From Marthasterias glacialis (lineage: Eukaryota > Echinodermata > Asteroidea > Forcipulatida > Asteriidae): a DNA stretch of 64,000 bases. The position numbers were made by a program, and so were the translations under genes. The stretch lies in assembly GCA_911728455.2 (NCBI GenBank), contig OU452219.1, positions 22,317,219 through 22,381,218 of the forward strand, read 5' to 3'. This document shows positions 10,374 to 19,055 of this stretch, in pieces. The first letter of the stretch is position 1, and the number at the start of each line of letters is the position of its first letter. The notes under the pieces were generated by a model. It was given only the letters and a program-made list of their open reading frames with translations, was not told the origin of the DNA and did not search any database.

Positions 10374-11519
10374 TTATTTCATGCTCAGCACTGAGCTGGC
10401 AAACACAGTCTGTGATTCGTTTGAGGACAAAATGTCGTCACTTCTGTTATAAAACTTTGCAAACGTTAGGGAGCTTTTCCATCCAACTGTTTGCAATATC
10501 AAATCAATAGGCACCCCTTTACTGACTGCTGCAGAGGCTGAGGCACTTCGGAAACTGTGTCCCCTAAATATGGAAGAGTCTATTCCAGCATTCGAAATAC
10601 ATTGTTTCAGCCAGCGTGACAGTGTTGGAATACAAACCTCCTTGTGTGGAGGTGCATAACTGAGGAATAACTTATTATTATTAGAAGTCCGGAATGGTTT
10701 AGTTCGTTTAATATAAGCAAGTAAAGTTCGAAGAACACAAATAGATTTGTCATGCGGGTATGCTGACAGAAAGACAACCGGCTGGTGTTTGCCTGGCTTA
10801 GAGGTTTTTGTCAAGGCAGTAATCTTTACATGAACTACTTTGTTTATGACTGTCATGTTTTTCAATTCAAACATGGCTAATGTCTGAGCTCTTTGTCCTG
10901 TAGTAAGCGCACATAAGCATAACAGTTTATATGTCAATAGTTTCAGTGGTATGGAGGTTAATGGTTCCATGTTACCAATGTGGCGTAACAATATGCCAAC
11001 ATCCCATGTTTGTTCATAGCGAGGCACCTGCGGTCTGATGTTGTACACCCCTCGCATAAAACGGGTAACTAAGGGATGATCGCCGAACTTCATTTTTCTG
11101 TCACTGTTTGACCAAAGCAGTGCTGAGAGTGCACTGCGGGAAGTGTTCACAGTACTGTATTCTGCACCATTCTGTATTAGCTCCGTGAGGAAATCAAGGC
11201 CTGCAGTCAGAGTTGCTTGAACTGGATCAACTGATTGTTGAGAGCAGAAGCGTAGCCATTTCTTGATGGCAGTTGTGTATTGATGCTTTGTACTCTGTCG
11301 CCATGCATGAAGGATAATGTTGATAGTGTTGCCTGAAAGGCCTCTCGATGTGAGGGAATGCCGGATAAGAGTGCTGCACAAATCTTGACTTGTCCCTCCA
11401 AAGGGTGTCTGCTTTCTGGAGCATACGGTAGATGTAGTAGTCTGCCCTTTTTTGGTAGGACTAGTGGAGCGGCCATTAGTAGCCGCAGTAGCCGTGGAAA
11501 CCAGTGTTGGGTTGTCCAA
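10374..11519 (-). CDS. DIRS tyrosine recombinase (integrase-type)
   Basis: A 381-residue ORF encoding the enzyme expected to insert the circular DNA intermediate by strand exchange through a covalent phosphotyrosine. Catalytic residues can be placed: Arg210 in TTGQRAQTLAMFE, His321 and Arg324 in RGHSFRSASAS, Trp347 at the second His/Trp position (QTVGWKSS), and nucleophile Tyr357 in AKFYNRSD. Lys238 (LTKTSKPG) is a candidate for the beta-hairpin lysine. The N-terminal part (about 45-165) looks like a SAM-like DNA-binding region. The first 313 bases overlap the 3' end of the RT ORF in another frame, which is usual in DIRS elements. The first methionine may not be the true start, since residues 1-45 are encoded within the RT overlap. 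The complete catalytic set argues for function. Confidence 0.93.
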   Translation of the reverse strand: MDNPTLVSTATAATNGRSTSPTKKGQTTTSTVCSRKQTPFGGTSQDLCSTLIRHSLTSRGLSGNTINIILHAWRQSTKHQYTTAIKKWLRFCSQQSVDPVQATLTAGLDFLTELIQNGAEYSTVNTSRSALSALLWSNSDRKMKFGDHPLVTRFMRGVYNIRPQVPRYEQTWDVGILLRHIGNMEPLTSIPLKLLTYKLLCLCALTTGQRAQTLAMFELKNMTVINKVVHVKITALTKTSKPGKHQPVVFLSAYPHDKSICVLRTLLAYIKRTKPFRTSNNNKLFLSYAPPHKEVCIPTLSRWLKQCISNAGIDSSIFRGHSFRSASASAAVSKGVPIDLILQTVGWKSSLTFAKFYNRSDDILSSNESQTVFASSVLSMK

Positions 11520-13267
11520 AGCGGGAATATTACTATCCCCATGGTACCATCCTCTTCGAGTTTTCGAAGCACCCTGTCAATGACAGAAAAAGGTGGAAAG
11601 GCATAGATAATCTCATTAGACCATGAAAGGGAAAAGGCGTCGCATGCTAATGCCTCTGGGTCAGGCACCCATGACACAAAAGGTTTTAACTGATAATTGT
11701 GTCGGGATGCAAACAAATCAATGCTGGGCACGACACCCAGATTTTCTACAATGGTGTGAAACCAATCTGTATTTAGCTGCCATTCGAGGTGATCATTAAA
11801 TGTGCGGGACAAACGGTCCGCCTGAGTATTATTTACCCCTGGGATGTGGTTTGCAAGTAACCAGGTGTTGCGCTGTATGCACCATAGCCAAATCTGTCTT
11901 GACAGATTGTTTAGCTCTACTGAATGGCATCCTCCCATATGGTTTATGTATGCTACAGCTGATGCATTGTCCATTCTCAGCAAAACGGTTTTGTTTTCAA
12001 CATTATTTGAAAAAGATTGAAGGGCGTAAAAAACTGCAAGTAATTCAAGATAGTTTATGTGATGCAAGATTTCATTAAGTTTCCAACGTCCATTTGATTG
12101 TAAGTTGGTTGAGGGGCATGACGCTCCCCATCCCTCAAGGGATGCATCAGTATATATCTCAATATCAACAGCTCGAGTTCTTATTGGTCTGAATGTGGAG
12201 TGCAAATTCTGAATCCACCATTGCAAATCCAATTTTGCATCTTGGGTAAGGCGCATTTTTGCATAAAAATTCCTGCCATTACTTTGTAAAGCTTTATCTT
12301 TGTTGATTTCTAAGTTTCTGTAGTATAGTGGGCCTAAAGGTGTTGCTGGAAAGCATGACACCAGTTTCCCCACAACTTGTGACACAAGTAAAACGGTAGG
12401 AGTCGTTTGAGCAATCAGGGACCTGCATGCATCAATAACACCCAAAGTTTTTCGTGCAGGCAGCCGCACAGACATATCTACTGTATTTATGATAAATCCC
12501 AGGAATTCTATTTCCTGAGTCGGACTCAAATGAGACTTAGTCTGATTGATAATAAAACCCAGCTGATTCAATAAAGCACAGCGGTCAGATACATTCTTGT
12601 TGCATTCATATGCTGTGTCCCCTATTAAAAGGGAGTCATCAATATAATTGGCTGACATGTGGCCCAAGTTTCGTAATGTTGCAGATACAGGTTTCATTAC
12701 CTTGGTAAATATTCGAGGGGCACTTTTCAATGCAAAGCATAAACATGTGAATTGCCAAAACTTATCTTGCCACTGAAAGCACAAATATTGTTGATGCTCT
12801 GGGGCAATTGGTATTGTAAAATAGGCATCTTGTAAATCAATTGATGCCAGAAAACAATTAGGTCGAAGCAATGTCAAGGCAAAGTCTAGAGTCTCCATCT
12901 TAAAATGATGATAGGTAACATATTGGTTTAGACCTTTCAGATTGATTATAGGACGCATTGAGCCGTCTTTTTTCGGTCTCAGGAAGATATTTGATAAAAA
13001 TTGTTCTTTGCATGGAGCAACTTGAACAATTGCACCCTTGCCGACAAGAGACTTGATTTCATTGTCAATCTGTGATGATTCTGATACAGAGTATCGTATG
13101 GCTTTAGGGGGGTGCGTTTGTACTGGTGCACGGTCAAATTCAATGTGACAGTGTGTCACAGTGTCTAACAACCATTCATCGGATGTAATGTTGCGCCATG
13201 CGTGGGTAAAATATTGTAATCTCCCAGCAATCGGTATAGATACTAATCGTTTTAAGCAATGACTCAC
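11207..13267 (-). CDS. DIRS reverse transcriptase / RNase H / methyltransferase-like polyprotein
   Basis: A 686-residue ORF. Reverse transcriptase (about 60-270): catalytic Asp144 in SIDLQDAYF, the segment LCFALKSAPRIFTK, and Y-I-D-D at 208-211. RNase H (about 365-490): Asp374 in IYTDASLEGWG, Glu408 in NYLELLA, Asp433 in RMDNASA, Asp484 in NTQADRLSR, so all four acidic residues are present. A Dam-like methyltransferase region follows (about 513-600), with DLFASRHNYQL and DPEALACDAFSLSW. Its catalytic-loop position reads AFPPFS where phage Dam enzymes have a D/N-PPY loop. The start at 13267 lies 15 bases past the gag stop; it precedes the conserved AGRLQYF..W..ITSDEW block typical of the family. 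It makes DNA from the element RNA. How it is translated downstream of gag is not visible. Confidence 0.93.
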   Translation of the reverse strand: MSHCLKRLVSIPIAGRLQYFTHAWRNITSDEWLLDTVTHCHIEFDRAPVQTHPPKAIRYSVSESSQIDNEIKSLVGKGAIVQVAPCKEQFLSNIFLRPKKDGSMRPIINLKGLNQYVTYHHFKMETLDFALTLLRPNCFLASIDLQDAYFTIPIAPEHQQYLCFQWQDKFWQFTCLCFALKSAPRIFTKVMKPVSATLRNLGHMSANYIDDSLLIGDTAYECNKNVSDRCALLNQLGFIINQTKSHLSPTQEIEFLGFIINTVDMSVRLPARKTLGVIDACRSLIAQTTPTVLLVSQVVGKLVSCFPATPLGPLYYRNLEINKDKALQSNGRNFYAKMRLTQDAKLDLQWWIQNLHSTFRPIRTRAVDIEIYTDASLEGWGASCPSTNLQSNGRWKLNEILHHINYLELLAVFYALQSFSNNVENKTVLLRMDNASAVAYINHMGGCHSVELNNLSRQIWLWCIQRNTWLLANHIPGVNNTQADRLSRTFNDHLEWQLNTDWFHTIVENLGVVPSIDLFASRHNYQLKPFVSWVPDPEALACDAFSLSWSNEIIYAFPPFSVIDRVLRKLEEDGTMGIVIFPLWTTQHWFPRLLRLLMAAPLVLPKKGRLLHLPYAPESRHPLEGQVKICAALLSGIPSHREAFQATLSTLSFMHGDRVQSINTQLPSRNGYASALNNQLIQFKQL

Positions 13268-13281
13268 CGAAAGGGGTCCAC

Positions 13282-14604
13282 TTAGGTTGTGGGTTTCTGC
13301 ACTGCTGTCTCGTACTTTGTGGTACTGAAGGGCACCTGGAACGGAGGAGTATTGTTGATGTGAGTGCTTACGCCTGGCCGATAGCCGTAGCGGTTTGACC
13401 CCCGACCTCGTCGGTGGTATGGCGTCCTCTGCTGGCTGCCAAAATTCTGTTTTCCGAATGTGCCTCTCTGCTGAGAGTGAAAGTCCCCCGTGCGGCGGGG
13501 CATTGATCCACGACTTGAAAACTGTCGTTTACGTCGGTTTGATTGCTCATAACCGTACACTTGTGAGCAAATTTTGCTCGTTTCCTGAATATTCTTACAA
13601 GAATTAACTAGGTCGTCCCCAAAGAGGAAGCTAGTACAGGGAACCTGAGATGAACACAAAGGTGCATATTTGCTACTCAAATCAGGGCGTATACCGTCCC
13701 TTCTGCGCATGTTAATTTGGGTGTTCCCAGATCCAAGAATAGCGACAGCATCGATCAGCATTCTGATTACTTTATCATGATCGACCTCTGCCTTGTCGTT
13801 ACGGGCTTTAAGTAATTGGTCTGTGGCCATTGAAATCGCTATGGATGCCTGAACAAAGGAGCCTTGGATCTTTTGAAATTTAACATCTCGTGCTCGGGTC
13901 GTTGGCTTTAACAACGCCCAAATCTCCGGGTTTACTCTGGTAAGGCAAAGATTGGTACAATTACCAGGTTTTCGGTATAGTTTCAATTTCTCGTCCAGTT
14001 TTTCGGACTGAATTTTGCCTCGAGCGAGGGCATTAATGGTTTTGGCCAACTGTTCGTTCAGTGGTGGACTTTGTTTTTCGTCACCCTCGATTAAAGCTGC
14101 CATCTCGGTCATTAAGGTGTCAGTGACCTCAGACTCTTCATTGGTTTTTATGCTCAATAGGTTATCAATGGCACTTTCACTGAAAACATCATCGCCCTTT
14201 TCAGGTGCGATAGCAGCCACCAAATCTTGATATTTTTCGCCCCTCTCGGGTGCGAATGTGGCGGGCTCAGTCTCACAGATTTCTCCGTCGCTCAATTCGT
14301 CGGTCTTCGGTGGTGCCGTTACGGTATGATGTGTAGCCCTGGATGTGTCTCGGGGCAAGGCCGCAGAAGTTAGGGAAGCAACAGTTTTCTGCAGGCTAAC
14401 AACAGCTTCGCGCAAATCAAAATCATCGCATTTTGACAGCTTACGCTTGGAAGTGCGCTTTTTTGCAACTTTTGGCGCTGTGGTATTCTTGGGTGAAATA
14501 CTAACAACTGGCAATTGAGTGAGAAGGGCAAATTCCTCGTCTAAATGCCCGAAAACGTCCTCATCTTCAGAGGGCTCGACCTGAAGGACAGGTACATCTG
14601 CCAT
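13282..14604 (-). CDS. DIRS gag-like protein
   Basis: A 440-residue ORF opening 126 bases inside the left terminal repeat, the first ORF after the putative promoter. The N-terminal third is acidic (EPSEDEDVFGHLDEEF). A basic patch KKRTSKRKLSK lies at about 48-58. The middle is helical and includes NPEIWALLKPTTRARDVKFQ, a conserved type of segment in DIRS ORF1 proteins. The C-terminal 100 residues are rich in Arg, Gly, Gln and Ser (SRGSMPRRTG, RRGRGSNRYGYRPG), a likely nucleic-acid-binding tail. There is no CCHC zinc knuckle. Expected role: packaging element RNA into particles. The assignment rests on position, composition and family organisation. Confidence 0.85.
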   Translation of the reverse strand: MADVPVLQVEPSEDEDVFGHLDEEFALLTQLPVVSISPKNTTAPKVAKKRTSKRKLSKCDDFDLREAVVSLQKTVASLTSAALPRDTSRATHHTVTAPPKTDELSDGEICETEPATFAPERGEKYQDLVAAIAPEKGDDVFSESAIDNLLSIKTNEESEVTDTLMTEMAALIEGDEKQSPPLNEQLAKTINALARGKIQSEKLDEKLKLYRKPGNCTNLCLTRVNPEIWALLKPTTRARDVKFQKIQGSFVQASIAISMATDQLLKARNDKAEVDHDKVIRMLIDAVAILGSGNTQINMRRRDGIRPDLSSKYAPLCSSQVPCTSFLFGDDLVNSCKNIQETSKICSQVYGYEQSNRRKRQFSSRGSMPRRTGDFHSQQRGTFGKQNFGSQQRTPYHRRGRGSNRYGYRPGVSTHINNTPPFQVPFSTTKYETAVQKPTT

Positions 14605-14729
14605 TGCAAATTATTGGCACAGGCCACGACCGTGGTCAAGAACTCACTACTGCGAATGCGGTGGCTGCAATAAAATGAAGAATGATCGCTTGAGAGCGTC
14701 CGATGTATTCGCGGTTAGCACTAAAAATA

Positions 14730-14875
14730 CACTGGTGAGCACACCCTGGGATCACCCTTATATAGGGCCTGTGGGCGTGAATAGCATTCCTTTTCCTTTC
14801 AAGTGTGGCATTGCGTTAGCTACTAAACAATACAATCTCATGTGACTCCGAATGGAGGTGATGGTGAGGTAGAAT
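14730..14875. repeat. DIRS left terminal repeat with terminal extension
   Basis: 14730-14848 is identical in reverse complement to 9683-9801. 14849-14875 is the left-specific extension, copied in the internal complementary region. The boundary with host DNA falls after AAT at 14873-14875. Confidence 0.92.
14757..14764 (-). promoter_or_regulatory. TATA-like box in the DIRS left terminal repeat
   Basis: The minus strand reads TATATAAG within GGCCCTATATAAGGG, about 150 bases upstream of the gag start codon and pointing toward it. This is a good candidate for the element promoter. Because the terminal repeats are inverted, the same box at 9767-9774 points into the element from the other side. 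Confidence 0.6.
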
Positions 14876-15232
14876 TGCTGTAACTATTTACGATTACATA
14901 CATTTTTTTGAACAACAACAAATGTGATTCATGCTGACTTTATTTTATTTTTAATTTTTTTTATAAACGGCCTCCTCCATTTCCCCATACAGCCGTCCAT
15001 TCCTCACCATTGTTACGAAAGTGTTTGGAAAAATATTTCTAAAGGAACTCATTTGACAGGTTGTATATTGGTCAGTTGTGCTAATTCAGAGACAATGTAA
15101 GATTTGAAATACACAATCAAAACGATAGTCTTTGAAACCATTAAGAAAACTTTGTGAAAGTTGGATTAAAATTTGAATGTTTTTTTCGTTGTTGTTGTAT
15201 TTTTTAGTTCTATGTAGACCTAAACCTATGAT
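14876..15232. other. No gene; AT-rich spacer between the DIRS element and the telomeric tract
   Basis: I see no ORF, RNA gene or repeat structure in these 357 bases. Confidence 0.5.
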
Positions 15233-15392
15233 ACCCTAACCCTAACCCTAACCCTAACCCTAACCCTAACCCTAACCCTAACCCTAACCCTAACCCTAAC
15301 CCTAACCCTAACCCTAACCCTAACCCTAACCCTAACCCTAACCCTAACCCTAACCCTAACCCTAACCCTAACCCTAACCCTAACCCTAACCC
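15233..15392. repeat. Interstitial telomeric repeat (CCCTAA)n, about 26 copies
   Basis: About 160 bases of uninterrupted CCCTAA hexamers with no mismatch, bounded by unique sequence (GATAC before, CCATGATAAT after). This is the vertebrate-type telomere motif shared by many metazoans. Its perfection shows it is recent or homogenised. Confidence 0.97.
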
Positions 15393-15589
15393 ATGATAAT
15401 AATGCTAGTGCAATTACGCTAGGCCTAATTTAAGAGCATTCTCTTTGGGGTGTGTAATGTGAGCCGATCTGCCAATTGGCATTTCTTTTGCATTCTATAA
15501 AATCTAAAATTATTAAAGGTATACAACAAAAATAATTTGTGATGAAAATATTTATTTATATTATTTATTATAGGCATACAAAGAAGTTG

Positions 15590-16870
15590 TAATATTCTGG
15601 TAAAAAGCTAAGTTACATGTAGGCCTACATCATTTCTGAATTCATGCAATGCGGAAAGAATTAGACATAAATCTATAAATTCCTACCAACCAACAAAAAA
15701 AGGTTTGTTTTAGACCAATTATCTGTAAGAAAATAATCATAATTTTAGGCCTAATTTTGTTTCGTCCTGGTTGAAAATGAAGTTACATGTAGGCCTATAT
15801 CATTGCTGAATTCATGCAATTTGGAAAGAAAGACATAAATATGCAAATACCTATACCAATCAATAAAAAAGGATTGTTTTAGTCCAATCATCTGTGAGAA
15901 GGCCTACATTTTTTTTGTCCTGGTTGACAGTGAAGTTACATGTAGGCCTATCCATCATTACTAAATTCATTAAATTTTGAAAGAAAGGCATAACTGCAAA
16001 ATCTTATACCAATCAATAAGAAGGATTTTGTTTAAGACCAATCATCTGTGAGAAAATAATCATAATGTTAGGCCTAATTTTGTTTCGCTTTTGTTAAAAA
16101 GTGAAGTTACATGTATAGGCCTACATCATTGCTGAATTCAATCAATTCGACCAATCATCTGTGAGAGTACAATCCTCATTTTTAGGCCTAAAGTTTGCTT
16201 CATTCTGGTTGAAAGCAAAATTACAAGTAGGCCTACATCATTGCTAATTTTATGAAAGACATAACTGAAATTCCTATACTAATCAACAAGAAAAAGATTG
16301 AAAGCGAAGTTACCTACATTTAAAAAAAAAGTCATGAAATTCTGAAAAAGGGTAATTTCTTCAAATTCATATAAATTACACGAAAATAATTTTGATTTTA
16401 GGCCTAAACTTTTTCAATTATAAATAAGATATAAACTACAAGTAGGCCTACTTCAAGGACGTCACAGGATTGTGGAAAAACGGTACTTACTTCAAATGTA
16501 TAGGCCTACAAAATTAATTAGAAGAAAATCTTTTGGTTTTAGACTTTTCATCTGTTGAAAATCATTTTATTTTAAGCCTATTCTTTTATTTGGATTAAAA
16601 GTGATTAATCATGTAGGCCTGCATCAAGAAAGTTAGTGTTAATTTGAATCAATTACAAGAATCAAAAAGTTTGTTTTTGAGGTATACTCAGTGGGAAAAA
16701 TTAATAGTACTATTTATCATTGACCTCAAACAAATAATTCTGGTTGAAAGCCAAATAATTTAAGTTACATGTAGGCCTACATTAGAGAAGTAATGTAGTC
16801 TTGAGCGAAAGATATTGCTGCAAATTCATATCAATTGCAAGAAAGTGATTGAAATATAATAGTATTTCTA
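15590..16870. repeat. Degenerate tandem array, period about 155-175 bp
   Basis: The phrase GTTACATGTAGGCCTACATCAT, or variants of it, recurs at about 15612, 15782, 15934, 16103, 16223, 16436, 16612 and 16766. In the better-preserved units it is followed by 'ttcatgcaat..gaaagaaagacataa', 'accaatcaataa..aagga' and 'gaccaatcatctgtgagaa'. Divergence increases to the right, and later units have lost segments. No coding capacity. Confidence 0.8.
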
Positions 16871-18339
16871 TAATGGAAAACAATATAATTACCTGGTCGT
16901 AATAATTGCGTTTGAAGGTGCTTCTTCATTTTATCCTCAGCAACTTGGTGGTGTAGACTTCATTTATATTTTTTAATTTCCAATTTTTTTATATTTTATT
17001 TTGAAATTCCACACTGTCAATTTAATTTTTGATTTGGTTGTCTCTTTTTTTTACTGCCCATTTTGATTTAATTAATATACAAGCTGATCAAAGTTCTTTA
17101 TTGACTACCGTACCTTTTGCCCTCAAAAGTAAAAAGCTTTTTGTTTACAGAGGGCGCTATTCAATTTGAGTGGATGGAAAGCTGATACAAATTAATGCAT
17201 TGTCAATAATGCCTGTAAATCACAGCAAGTAACACCTGTCCATACAAACAGGAGAAAAAACAACCGCTTTATGCAGTTACACCATCTTTGTTTTTTATGT
17301 TAAAGTATTAACCAAGTGTAATGTATAATTTATTTTAAACAGTACTCAAATAAGATTTTTGTAATATTTTCTTCAATCCACCTGTGATTTTAAAATAAGT
17401 CCATTCTATGCAGATTGTAACTCTTGATGTTGAGCACAAGTATCTTGAAGCCGTTTTGTGTCCTCTAGAAGGATTTGTTGCTTTTTATTTTCATGGCAAT
17501 CGATTTTGTTACTCAAAATCTTCGTTTGTTTATCCTGTTGGGTTTAAATTCATTATACTCTTGATCCATACTCCAATGAAATGACCGCAGTTCCTTGTGT
17601 GGAATTCTTGGCTGTGAACATTGCTCATCTTGATCTTGAGTGGTAGGTTTAAGGCATTTTGTGTCTTTCTTGAAGGATCCGCTGCTTTATTGTCTCCATG
17701 GTTACCGAACGTTACATATCTGTGAAGATTGTAGTAGGGCGATGAATTTGTTGTGTAGTTTATAAAGAAAGATCCTTATGTTTCTCATCTTGAAATAACT
17801 GAAGATTTTCATCCTCTTTGATGTGAAGTCATTTTAATCTTGTTCCCTGCATAAGAGATTAGCTGTAGATGGGCTTAGGGTCCGTGTTCTGAAATCCTTG
17901 ACAAAACCTCAGTTTGGTAGGCAATCTTTGTTCATAATCCTAGGCTTCAGTATCAGTCTTGTTTCACTGATGAGTGATTTAAATCACTTGTTATGTTTTT
18001 TTTTGTTTTTGTTTGAAAGAATGAATATTTAGTGTTTGATGGTTTGAATGTATTTTTGACCTGTTATTTGTTTTTTGCGCATGTGATTGTTGACTTTAAT
18101 AATTATAAGCTTATCAATTTTATTTAAAAAAAATTAATCTCAATTTACCTCTTTACATTCATTCATCTTACTTTTCCAGTCTCACTCATTCCTAATCATC
18201 CACCCAATGTTTTACACACGCTTTATTTTAAAGAACTTAAGAAGTCGTAGAACAAAAATCTGTAGTTTACACTAAAGATGATGGTGCTGTCGGCCGAACA
18301 GAAACCAGTTCCTCATACAGCAAGAAAGGAAAGGATGAT
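16871..18339. other. No gene recognised; T-rich, with one internal duplication
   Basis: Two imperfect direct copies, about 17440-17520 and 17637-17715, share 'tttgtgtc....gaaggat..gctgcttt..ttg.c.ccatgg'. Otherwise AT-rich sequence without exon-like segments. Confidence 0.4.
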
Positions 18340-19055
18340 GCACTAGTTCAAAGAGAGGAAAAGATGACCCAATTAGTTTAAAGAGAAGAAAGTAAGGGGG
18401 TCAACGGTTTATTTAAAGAGAAGGAAGTGGAAGGGTGACCCATTAGTTTAAAGAGATGGGAGGGGTGACCCGTTAGTTTAATATGAAAGTGGGAGGAACG
18501 ACCCATTAGTTTAAAGAGAAGAAAGTGGGAGGGCAGACCCATTAGTTTAAAGAGAAGAAAGTGCATGGGAGGAGTGACTCGTTAGTTTAACATAAAAGTG
18601 GGAGGAACGACTTATTAGTTTAAAGAGAAGAAAGTGGGATGAACGACCCATTATAGTTTAAAGAGAAGAAAATGGGAGAAGTCAGCCGATTATTTAAAGA
18701 AAAGGTAGTGGGAGGGACGACCTATTAGTTTAAAGAGAAGAAACTGGGAGGGGTGACCCATTAGTTTCAAGAAAACAAAGGAGGGGTGCCCCATCACTTT
18801 AAAGAGAAGACAGTGGGAGGGACGACCCATCACCTTAAAGAGAAGAAAGTGGGAGAAGTCAACCGTTTATTTAAAGAGAAGAAAGTGGGAGGGTGACCCA
18901 TCACTTTAAAGAGAAGAAAGTGGGAGGGACAGCCCATTAGTTTAAAGAGAAGAAACTCAGAGGGGTACCCATTAGTTTAAAGAAAACAAAGTAGGAGGGG
19001 TGACCTATCACTTTAAAGAGAAGAAAGTGGGAGGGCCGACCCATTAGTTTTAAGA
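18340..19055. repeat. 36-bp purine-rich minisatellite, about 21 copies
   Basis: Units resemble GACCCATTAGTTTAAAGAGA followed by AGAAAGTGGGAGGG, spaced 34 to 38 bases apart, with sporadic changes such as ATCACTTTAAAG for ATTAGTTTAAAG and AGAAAACAAAG variants. The variants ATCACTTTAAAG and 'ggggtgacc' recur in several units, which suggests block duplications. Minus-strand ORFs here are by-products of the repetition. Confidence 0.92.

Larger units (their letters stand above)
9617..14875 (-). mobile_element. Complete DIRS-1-like tyrosine-recombinase retrotransposon
   Basis: A 5.26-kb element on the minus strand. Order in its own sense: left inverted terminal repeat, gag, RT/RNase H/methyltransferase-like ORF, overlapping tyrosine recombinase ORF, homopolymer tract, internal complementary region, right inverted terminal repeat. 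All three ORFs are uninterrupted. The core terminal repeats (9683-9801 and 14730-14848) are identical over 119 bp in inverse orientation. Plus-strand termini are AAT at 9617-9619 and AAT at 14873-14875; the corresponding ATT occurs once, at 9981-9983, where the internal region joins both ends. Known for the family: DIRS elements replicate through a circular DNA inserted by a tyrosine recombinase, without an integrase and without target-site duplication. The methyltransferase-like segment and inverted (not split direct) repeats place it with DIRS and not Ngaro. I infer a young, possibly active copy. Confidence 0.95.

Noticed and set aside
11800..12078. Plus-strand 92-aa ORF inside the DIRS element
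   Set aside because: It is antisense to the conserved RT/RNase H frame; a shadow ORF.
9617..14875. Alternative: a Ngaro or LTR (Gypsy/Pao) element
   Set aside because: There is no DDE integrase or aspartic protease. The terminal repeats are inverted, not split direct, and the internal complementary region matches DIRS.
18340..19055. CRISPR-like array of regularly spaced units
   Set aside because: The units are contiguous tandem repeats without unique spacers, in eukaryotic DNA.
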